The notes under the pieces: model-generated
Seen by the model: only the letters and a program-made list of their open reading frames with translations
What the model was told of the DNA's origin: nothing
Databases searched by the model: none
Position numbers and translations under genes: made by a program
From: Bacteroidia bacterium
Lineage (GTDB): Bacteria; Bacteroidota; Bacteroidia; JABDFU01
Direction: 5' to 3'
Assembly: GCA_020849195.1 (NCBI GenBank)
Contig: JADLGT010000324.1
Span: 1-5,953, forward strand
Length of the DNA: 5,953 bases
Shown: one piece after another, positions 1 to 5,390 of the stretch
Layout of the letters: the number at the start of each line of letters is the position of its first letter
Numbering within the stretch: the first letter of the stretch is position 1

Positions 1-647
1 CATTTGCAATTAACAACAACTTCTTATACCTAGCCGGCTATGCAACTGCTGGTCTGCCCTTTACGTCCGGAGCATTCCAACCCACTTTTGCCGGAGGTAA
101 TTACGATGCGTTTTTTGCGCAATTGTGTGTTAATCTTTGCGAGCAAAAAGTATTGGGACTGGCATATAACGCCAGCTCTACAAGCGTTTGTGTGAGTGCT
201 CCCATAAAATTTACACCATCGGTAAATAATGCCTGCGACACCACAGGCTACAAATTTCACTGGGTATTTACCGGCGGCACACCGGCAGTTTCTGATTCGG
301 TTTCGCCAACGGTAAAATTTGCAGGAGCAGGGAACTACGATGTTAAATTGGTTGTAACAACTTTGTGCAAGAAAGACAGTTTAACAAAAATAAATTACAT
401 AACGGTAAACTCCTGCGGGGGCTGCACTCTCAAGGCCCAATACACCAAAGGCACAGCCAACTGCAGCAACTGTGGGTGTAAAGAATGGGTGATGGTAAAC
501 GCTACCGGCGGAACTACGCCCTATTCCTACTCCTGGCCGGATGGATATACCAACAGATACAAAAATGGATTATGTCCTGGTGCGTATACTGTTAATGTTA
601 AAGATAAGAATGGGTGTAGTGTGAATATTAATCTCACAACACCATGA
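1..647 (+). CDS. C-terminal part of secreted SBBP/PKD/SprB-module protein (5' truncated by window)
   Basis: The frame is open from position 3 to the TGA at 645-647, so this is the last ~214 codons of a longer gene whose start lies upstream. Domains in order: residues encoded at about 21-120 (FLYLAGYATAGLPF, then TSGAFQPTFAGGNYDAFFAQ) match the end of an SBBP beta-propeller repeat; about 150-411 is a PKD domain with the Bacteroidota-type core FHWVFTGGTP, an NYDVKLVVTT strand and a closing INYITV; a short SCGGC linker follows; 435-644 is a 70-residue Cys-rich SprB-like module ending at the C-terminus. This architecture is typical of exported Bacteroidota proteins, usually carried by type IX secretion, but no standard type A or B sorting domain is visible. 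The protein is probably extracellular or on the cell surface; its ligand is unknown. A TTG at 123 could be read as a start, but the SBBP match upstream in the same frame argues that it is internal. It is convergent with the minus-strand gene that ends at 701. Confidence 0.88.
   Translation, partial: FAINNNFLYLAGYATAGLPFTSGAFQPTFAGGNYDAFFAQLCVNLCEQKVLGLAYNASSTSVCVSAPIKFTPSVNNACDTTGYKFHWVFTGGTPAVSDSVSPTVKFAGAGNYDVKLVVTTLCKKDSLTKINYITVNSCGGCTLKAQYTKGTANCSNCGCKEWVMVNATGGTTPYSYSWPDGYTNRYKNGLCPGAYTVNVKDKNGCSVNINLTTP
435..644 (+). repeat. Cys-rich C-terminal module, copy 1 (70 codons)
   Basis: These 70 codons end at the stop of the first gene and align without gaps to the last 70 codons of the gene at 2628-5213 (46 of 70 residues identical by hand count). 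Conserved features are AQYTKGTANC, a C-x2-C-x-C-KEW motif, a PY-x-Y-x-W-x-DGY core, RYKN-x-LCPGAY and a final D-x-NGC; five cysteines match in position. The core resembles a SprB repeat (GG-x-PY-x-Y-x-W ... GxYxVxVxDxxGC), so it is probably a specialised member of that family. The first 62 bases match copy 2 at 56 positions. Confidence 0.85.
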
Positions 648-659
648 AGTAACTTTAAC

Positions 660-706
660 GAATAAAAAGTGTTTGGTGCCCCAATTCGTAAATTTATTTT
701 TTATTC
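660..706. terminator. Possible weak bidirectional terminator between convergent genes
   Basis: The short gap between the convergent genes contains GAATAAAAA (660-668) and its exact complement TTTTTATTC (698-706), giving a 9-bp AT-rich stem. A small TTGG/CCAA hairpin (673-676 with 681-684) lies in the loop. The stem overlaps the stop codon of the minus-strand gene (701-703). Its position fits a shared terminator, but the stem is nearly all A-T and the loop is 29 nt, so it is thermodynamically weak. Confidence 0.3.
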
Positions 707-2245
707 ATTAATCGCTTTCACCTTCTCCCTTGCTACTTCCGCAAATGGTCTGTTCTTTATTTTACTTTCAACCCATAAAATATAATCGAACCCTTCGAAC
801 GCTCTTTTCTCAAACGGATCGTTTTTAATTTTTTCGAGATTTACTTTAAGCTGGAGATAGAGGCCCTTCATCTTTTCGCTATCCGAATAGTGCCGGATGC
901 TGTGCTTAATAAAAAGCATCATAGCCTGCTCAAACTTCCGGAATAATTTTCTCGTTTTTAAATACCGATATACCGACTTCACGCTCTGCTCTATCATCGT
1001 ATCGTCGTTTAATTCAAAAACGGCGAACATTTGCAATAATTTTGCTGCCTGTGTTTCCTCGCCAGGTGCGTTACCGGCTGTTAAGAAAGTATTCAGGTAA
1101 TTATAAGCCTGTAAATAATTGCCAATGCCGAAATTATACAAAGCGATAAAATAATTGAAATCAGAAACAGAAACTTCCGCCATAGAAGATTTATAGATCT
1201 CTAACTGTGATAAAAAGGCGGGCAGCATGGCGGTGATCTTATTATGCTGACCTGAGTTAATCAGGTACAAAAAACGAATCATATAAAACCGAACAAACAA
1301 CCTCGTTTTTATTTGTATATCAGCATCGCGGCCTGACAATGCCGGATCAAGATAAAACCTCTCCAGCTCTGAAAAATATTTTTGAAACATGGTATCATAT
1401 TGTTTACATAAAATAGCAGCCTGCAAATAATTTGTAAGTGCGCTTAAATAACCGGAGAAATTATATAACGGATTTTCTTTCGGATATTTCATTAATTTCA
1501 ATTGCTTTACCGAGTATTTACATACATTTTTATAATCGCCCATAAAACCATAAAAAAATACATGCGAAAAATAAAAAACATACAGCGCCCTGGTTGAAAA
1601 GGCACATTTTTCATTTTCGAGAAGCGCATTAGAAAATATTTTTTTTGCTTCGTTTAACTGACCCTGTGTCCGCACATAGCTAAACTTATTGACCAAAAAA
1701 TGTAATTGATCGCAAATGGACTGCTGCGCTGCAATATTATCTATGATCCGGGTAACATCCTGTATCTTCCTGCTTAGTTCTTCAATGTCCTTTTGTGATT
1801 TTTTCTCAAAATAAAGCAGCGTATTCGTATGCCTTTCCAACAGTAACACCTCCAGCAGGGCAACAAAATTCTGATCCTCTTCAAATCTAGTTTTTAGTTT
1901 TCTGATCAGCTTATCCGAACCTTTATACAATCCTTTGCCAAATAATATCTTAGCCTTTTGCAATTCACCATCCTCTGAATTCTCCAAACCATACACTTCG
2001 AGACTTTTTAATATAGCGTTGTAAAGATGATTTTTTACCTTCGGAAAATAACTCAACCATTTTTCTTTCTTCAAGCTCCGCCTTAATTTGCGTTCATCAT
2101 AATTTTCACCCTGACTTTCAATAGCGTCAAAAAGCTTTATATAATGTTTGTCGCCTTTGTACAGCTTCGAAAAAAGTTTGAAATACCTCTTTTCCTGTCC
2201 GCTCATTGACCTGATTAGTAAGAATAATGGATTCGGCTGCTTCAT
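701..2245 (-). CDS. Helical-repeat (TPR-like) protein of unknown function, 514 aa
   Basis: The complete ORF starts with ATG at 2245-2243 and ends with TAA at 703-701. No Shine-Dalgarno is present; the start follows AT-rich sequence, as is normal in Bacteroidota. There is no signal peptide or clear membrane segment, so the product is probably cytoplasmic. The N-terminus (residues ~1-75: LFLLIRSMSGQEKRYFKLF, then HYIKLFDAIESQ and a Lys/Arg-rich stretch) resembles the opening of a family of hypothetical Bacteroidota proteins that begin with an L-I-x-S-[ML]-S-x-x-EKRYFKL pattern. The rest is almost entirely predicted helix, rich in Leu, Lys, Tyr and Phe, with TPR-like helical pairs, for example around residues 361-400 (FNYFIALYNFGIGNYLQAYN). 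I recognise no catalytic motif. A scaffold or regulatory protein-interaction role is plausible but unproven. The gene is transcribed divergently from the secreted-protein gene at 2628 and converges on the first gene, so it breaks the plus-strand family array; a functional link to it is only inference. Confidence 0.88.
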   Translation of the reverse strand: MKQPNPLFLLIRSMSGQEKRYFKLFSKLYKGDKHYIKLFDAIESQGENYDERKLRRSLKKEKWLSYFPKVKNHLYNAILKSLEVYGLENSEDGELQKAKILFGKGLYKGSDKLIRKLKTRFEEDQNFVALLEVLLLERHTNTLLYFEKKSQKDIEELSRKIQDVTRIIDNIAAQQSICDQLHFLVNKFSYVRTQGQLNEAKKIFSNALLENEKCAFSTRALYVFYFSHVFFYGFMGDYKNVCKYSVKQLKLMKYPKENPLYNFSGYLSALTNYLQAAILCKQYDTMFQKYFSELERFYLDPALSGRDADIQIKTRLFVRFYMIRFLYLINSGQHNKITAMLPAFLSQLEIYKSSMAEVSVSDFNYFIALYNFGIGNYLQAYNYLNTFLTAGNAPGEETQAAKLLQMFAVFELNDDTMIEQSVKSVYRYLKTRKLFRKFEQAMMLFIKHSIRHYSDSEKMKGLYLQLKVNLEKIKNDPFEKRAFEGFDYILWVESKIKNRPFAEVAREKVKAINE

Positions 2246-2380
2246 ATTTAAAAATGAAAATGTAATATATTTAATAAATATCTATGCTAAATATATAAAA
2301 TAATTGATTAATTTATTAAAAAATGAATGTATTGATCAACTATTATTATATTCGAAATAGTAATATTTATGAATTTTTAA
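2246..2380. other. AT-rich divergent intergenic region
   Basis: This very AT-rich stretch lies upstream of the minus-strand gene and must carry its promoter. I could not find a convincing TTTG / TAnnTTTG pair on the minus strand, and I see no ORF, repeat or RNA gene in it. The remainder of the 382-base intergenic gap (2381-2627) holds the promoter and leader of the plus-strand gene. Confidence 0.5.
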
Positions 2381-2412
2381 TTTGATTTAGATGTATTATT
2401 GGTATAAATTTG
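2381..2412 (+). promoter_or_regulatory. Bacteroidota-type promoter for the 861-aa secreted protein gene
   Basis: TTTG at 2381-2384 (-33 element) is followed after 20 nt by TAAATTTG at 2405-2412 (-7 element, TAnnTTTG). Both elements and the spacing fit the known primary sigma factor (RpoD-type) consensus of Bacteroidota. Transcription would begin about 2418-2420, giving an unusually long leader of roughly 210 nt before the ATG at 2628. Confidence 0.65.
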
Positions 2413-2483
2413 GTTATGGTCGAATTTAAATGCACATTAACAGAAATAACATTGCTTAAATCGACAGCAACTTAAAAATAGAA

Positions 2484-2514
2484 AACTGAAAAAGATTAAC
2501 CGAATAATTCAGTT
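2484..2514 (+). promoter_or_regulatory. Leader hairpin specific to the first copy
   Basis: AACTGAA (2484-2490) is exactly complementary to TTCAGTT (2508-2514), giving a 7-bp stem with a 17-nt loop. It lies in the predicted 5' leader just before the conserved leader block. I find no counterpart before the gene at 5391. No U-tract follows, so it is not a typical terminator. Confidence 0.4.
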
Positions 2515-2516
2515 GT

Positions 2517-2627
2517 CATGAAATAGCCATGTTTGCGAATAACAAACTCAAACAGAAATGAATATAAAAGATGGCGTATTCCCTGTCTGCCAACAGGCAG
2601 GCATCTGACAATTAAAAACATATACGC
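2517..2627 (+). promoter_or_regulatory. Conserved structured 5' leader, copy 1
   Basis: This block precedes the 861-aa gene and recurs at 5300-5390. Shared parts in order are CATGAAATAGCCAT (2517-2530), AAATGAATAT (2556-2565), ATGGCGTATTCC (2571-2582), a CTG-x-CCAACAG-type hairpin, a TTAAAAA tract, and ATATACG (2620-2626) one base before the ATG. AATAGCCAT (2522-2530) can pair with ATGGC-G-TATT (2571-2580), giving nine pairs with one bulged G. TGTCTGCC (2584-2591) pairs with GGCAGGCA (2596-2603), giving eight pairs including one G-U around an AACA loop. The second hairpin ends 24 nt before the start codon. A cis-acting RNA controlling translation or stability is one reading; a DNA operator is another. 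Confidence 0.6.
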
Positions 2628-5213
2628 ATGAAAAAATCAATTTTTGGATCTGCCCTTGTATTATTTTGTTGTTACAGCAAAGCACAAAACGCATTTGCTT
2701 CATCAGATAAACAATTTCCGAAACCCGAAACTTATAAAAACGCAAATCGCCAAAATGCTTTTACAATTAGCAATCCCGGACAAACAAATGTTTTTGTTAA
2801 AAATCACGGACAATTTGATAATCAGTTGCGATCAACAAAATTAAGTGCCGGCCACAAAATAATATATGCGATAAACAGCAGCGACCAGATTTTTTTTACT
2901 CCAAACGGTTACATTTGGAAACAAACAATATTTCATGGAGGCAGGACGAATGAAAATGAAACAAAACACTCAATAAGCGAATCGGAACATGAAGAAGAGG
3001 AAAGAAATGCGAAAGCCGAAACTTACTGCATAAGAATGAACTGGGAGGGCGCTGATCCAAATGCCCAAATAATAGCCGAAGAGGAAGCCGAAGGGTATTA
3101 TACTTATGGAGTTGAAGGGTTCACGAATTTAAAGGCAAAAGGATACAGAAAACTTATTTATAAAAATATGTATCCGGGAATTGATATTGAATATATAATA
3201 CCAGATTCCTCTGCAACACCAGGCATGAATGGCGGTATAAAATACACACTTAATGTCAGACCTGGCGCTGATGTAAAAAAAGTAAAAATGCATTATGAAG
3301 GCAATCTGAAAAAAATTAAATTAGATTCGGCGGGTAATGTAATTATTGTAACTCCGGCCGGAAATCTGATCGATCATGCTCCACAAAGTTTTTATCAAAA
3401 TAAAAATGAAACCGTTTCATCTTCTTTTGAACTTAATAAAAACACCGTTTCATTTAAGCTGGTGCATCCTCAATCACTACCAAGCGAACAACAAGAAACA
3501 TTGATAATAGATCCATGGACAGTATTTCCAAATACATGGGGCAATAAATGGTCATGCTACGATGTTGATTATGACAAATACGGAAATGTTTATATAGATT
3601 TTTTAGTAGGAAACGGACCTGCAATAGCAAAATATTCGCCTACCGGCACGTTTTTATGGAGCAATAATGTTACCCTCGCTCTTGCCTCAAACAACCCCTG
3701 CTATACCGATTTTTGTGTTATTCCATCCGGTAGCGTATTTATCGCCTCCAGTTTTGGAAACAATTTATGCAAAATAAGCAGTGCGGGTGTTCTTCTAACT
3801 ACAGTAACTTGGCCGGTTAACCTGAATAATGAAGGCTGGGTGGTTGCATATAATAAATGTTTAAATATTTTATTGATTGGTGGAGGGGGAACTTTAAATG
3901 CGACCTGTATCAGAATGGGTGTCGACACCGCACTGGTTGGTACGTTTACAGGCAACAATTTTAGTGGCGGCACGCAGGCCATGAATGATATAGCCAGGAT
4001 GCTAATTGATGACAATGGTGATCTGTACACCTTTTTTACATCGTTTGCTTTTACCGGAACGGGCAATAAAATTTTCAAATCTGTACCACCATACAATTCA
4101 TTCTTATATTCAACTTTAAGAACAGCAAGTGGTTTTACTGAACAATCCGGCCCGGGTTCAAGGTCCGGCCGCTTAAATGTAATGGCAATAAACAGCAATT
4201 ATCTCTATTTTTTTGATGGCAAAAATCTGGAGGCAAGAAACAAAGCCAATGGCGCCCTGATAGCGAGTATAGTAGTTTCTCCTGCATATATTGGTGGACA
4301 TAATCTTAGCGTAGGGTATAAAAATGAAGGAATCGCGGTTGACGAATGTAACAATGTGTATGTAGGCGGACAGAGCCTTGTTCATGTTTTTAATTTCAAT
4401 GGCAGCACATTTACCACCCTCCCTGCTATGGCAGTTTCCGGAAATGTTTCAGATATAATGTTAGATAAATCGAAGCAATTGATTTACGTTACCGGATTTG
4501 GTTTTCTCAGCTCTCTTTCGGCTTTACCCTGCAATTCAAATTTATTATCTATAAATATTATAAGTGCTGTATCATGCGCAGGGAATGGAACTGCTACCGT
4601 TACTGTAAGCGGTGGCACAGCGCCTTATAGTTACACTTGGAGTAATGGTTCCACGAACACTACTATAAATGTAAGTCCGGGTACGTATACCGTAACAGTA
4701 AGTGATGGGTCGTGCGGCAATTTTCAAAGCTCAACTGCTACGGTAACTATTGGAAATTCGGGTGGATTAGTAATCAATTCTGTAACCCAAACAACTGGAC
4801 TTTGCGCCGGAGGCGCTGCCTCTGCAACAGCGTTCGTCTCCGGCGGAAATCCAGATTATACTTACTTTTGGAATCCTTCAGCACAAACTACACAAACTGC
4901 AATAGGTTTAACGCAGGGCAATTATACCGTTTCAGTAACTGATAAAAATGGCTGCACCACCACAGGAACCGTCGCAATAATTTCGCCACCTGCTTTGCTT
5001 GCCCAATACACCAAAGGCACCGCCAACTGCAGCAACTGCGGCTGCAAAGAATGGATAATGGTTACCGGAATAAACGGAACGCCACCGTATAATTACCAAT
5101 GGTCCGATGGCTACGATAAACGCTATAAGAATGCGTTATGTCCGGGCGCATATAACGTAATTGTTACCGATAACAATGGTTGTAAAACAACGGTGAAAGT
5201 TAATGCGCCGTAA
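2628..5213 (+). CDS. Secreted DUF7948-like / beta-propeller / SprB-module protein, 861 aa
   Basis: The complete gene runs from ATG at 2628 to TAA at 5211-5213. The start is supported by an immediate signal peptide (MKKSIFGSALVLFCCYSKAQ, cleavage probably after SKA or the later AFA) and by the conserved leader just upstream. Residues ~55-298 resemble the N-terminal domain seen before SBBP repeats in Bacteroidota (DUF7948-like): VKNHGQFDNQ, MNWEGADPNAQII, EGYYTYGVEG, YKNMYPGIDIEY, IKYTLNVRPGAD and a closing LIIDPWT at 292-298. An acidic low-complexity insert (ESEHEEEERNAKAE) lies within it. Residues ~300-635 have degenerate propeller-like repeats, such as DVDYDKYGNVYI, EGIAVDECNNVYVGG and MLDKSKQLIYVTGFG. 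Residues ~640-790 hold two SprB-type modules, and 792-861 is the Cys-rich terminal module. The product is probably exported through Sec and then type IX secretion and is extracellular or surface-bound, but no type A or B sorting domain is seen. A role in adhesion or gliding is possible by analogy with SprB, not shown. Confidence 0.9.
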   Translation: MKKSIFGSALVLFCCYSKAQNAFASSDKQFPKPETYKNANRQNAFTISNPGQTNVFVKNHGQFDNQLRSTKLSAGHKIIYAINSSDQIFFTPNGYIWKQTIFHGGRTNENETKHSISESEHEEEERNAKAETYCIRMNWEGADPNAQIIAEEEAEGYYTYGVEGFTNLKAKGYRKLIYKNMYPGIDIEYIIPDSSATPGMNGGIKYTLNVRPGADVKKVKMHYEGNLKKIKLDSAGNVIIVTPAGNLIDHAPQSFYQNKNETVSSSFELNKNTVSFKLVHPQSLPSEQQETLIIDPWTVFPNTWGNKWSCYDVDYDKYGNVYIDFLVGNGPAIAKYSPTGTFLWSNNVTLALASNNPCYTDFCVIPSGSVFIASSFGNNLCKISSAGVLLTTVTWPVNLNNEGWVVAYNKCLNILLIGGGGTLNATCIRMGVDTALVGTFTGNNFSGGTQAMNDIARMLIDDNGDLYTFFTSFAFTGTGNKIFKSVPPYNSFLYSTLRTASGFTEQSGPGSRSGRLNVMAINSNYLYFFDGKNLEARNKANGALIASIVVSPAYIGGHNLSVGYKNEGIAVDECNNVYVGGQSLVHVFNFNGSTFTTLPAMAVSGNVSDIMLDKSKQLIYVTGFGFLSSLSALPCNSNLLSINIISAVSCAGNGTATVTVSGGTAPYSYTWSNGSTNTTINVSPGTYTVTVSDGSCGNFQSSTATVTIGNSGGLVINSVTQTTGLCAGGAASATAFVSGGNPDYTYFWNPSAQTTQTAIGLTQGNYTVSVTDKNGCTTTGTVAIISPPALLAQYTKGTANCSNCGCKEWIMVTGINGTPPYNYQWSDGYDKRYKNALCPGAYNVIVTDNNGCKTTVKVNAP
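4549..4990 (+). repeat. Two tandem SprB-type modules within the 861-aa protein
   Basis: Module 1 has a leading Cys (SCAGNGTATVTVSGG), then PYSYTWSNG, then PGTYTVTVSDGSC. Module 2 has LCAGGAASATAFVSGG, then DYTYFWNPS, then QGNYTVSVTDKNGC. The GG that opens each core falls at residues ~662 and ~739, and the equivalent G of the terminal Cys-rich module at ~817, giving a period near 77-78 residues. SprB repeats are known from the gliding adhesin SprB and many other exported Bacteroidota proteins. Each has two flanking cysteines that may form a disulfide outside the cell (inference). Confidence 0.8.
5001..5210 (+). repeat. Cys-rich C-terminal module, copy 2 (70 codons)
   Basis: These are the last 70 codons of the 861-aa protein (residues 792-861) and match 435-644 without gaps. 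The C-x2-C-x-C-KEW motif, DGY, RYKN-x-LCPGAY and final NGC are retained. The left 37 bases (5001-5037) differ from copy 1 at one position only, whereas later codons differ freely at synonymous sites. Confidence 0.85.
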
Positions 5214-5243
5214 ATAAAAATATGTGTTATGCAAATTTTAAAA

Positions 5244-5274
5244 TTGACACACCTTAAAAACAACAGTATGTTTA
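5244..5274 (+). promoter_or_regulatory. Weak Bacteroidota-type promoter for the gene at 5391
   Basis: TTG at 5244-5246 (preceded by A rather than T) and TATGTTTA at 5267-5274 resemble the -33 TTTG and -7 TAnnTTTG elements with 20 nt between them, the same spacing as the promoter at 2381. Each element misses one consensus base. Transcription would start near 5281, giving a leader of about 110 nt that contains the conserved block. No convincing terminator separates this region from the upstream gene, so read-through is also possible. Confidence 0.4.
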
Positions 5275-5299
5275 CCTATAGCGACTAATAAAATATAAA

Positions 5300-5390
5300 C
5301 ATGAAATAGCCATATACCTGTGGCATACAAACCGAAAATGAATATGGCGTATTCCATCTGACCAACAGATACTTAAAAAAATATATACGG
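5300..5390 (+). promoter_or_regulatory. Conserved structured 5' leader, copy 2
   Basis: Same order of parts as 2517-2627: CATGAAATAGCCAT (5300-5313), AAATGAATAT (5336-5345), ATGGCGTATTCC (5344-5355, overlapping by two bases), a hairpin ATCTG (5356-5360) / CAGAT (5366-5370) with loop ACCAA, an A-rich tract, and ATATACG (5383-5389) one base before ATG. The bulged stem (5305-5313 with 5344-5353) is preserved and extends two pairs further (AT 5314-5315 with AT 5342-5343). The second hairpin keeps its place but changes its stem sequence, which suggests that structure is retained. Confidence 0.6.

Noticed and set aside
123..647. Treating TTG at 123 as the true start of the first gene
   Set aside because: The same frame is open to the window edge and encodes an SBBP-like stretch upstream; there is no signal peptide after position 123.
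2558..2608. Short upstream ORF (16 codons) in leader copy 1 and a 7-codon one at 5338-5361 in copy 2, both opening ATG-AAT and ending ATC-TGA
   Set aside because: The conserved block ATGGCGTATTCC is read in different frames in the two copies, so the peptides differ; conservation is at the nucleotide level, not coding. An even shorter ATG-AAA-TAG lies at 2518 and 5301 but is within a paired arm and too short to argue for translation.
2640..2680. Possible lipoprotein signal (FCC) in the 861-aa protein
   Set aside because: The residues before the Cys (VLF) do not fit a lipobox, which needs Gly, Ala or Ser at -1; a standard signal peptidase I site fits better.
3701..4198. 165-codon open frame on the minus strand
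   Set aside because: It lies wholly inside the 861-aa gene, whose propeller-like protein sequence makes sense; the antisense translation has no recognisable domain.
5232..5246. AT-only palindrome AATTTTAAAATT as a terminator after the 861-aa gene
   Set aside because: It has no loop and no GC pairs; it is a self-complementary A/T run expected by chance in AT-rich sequence.
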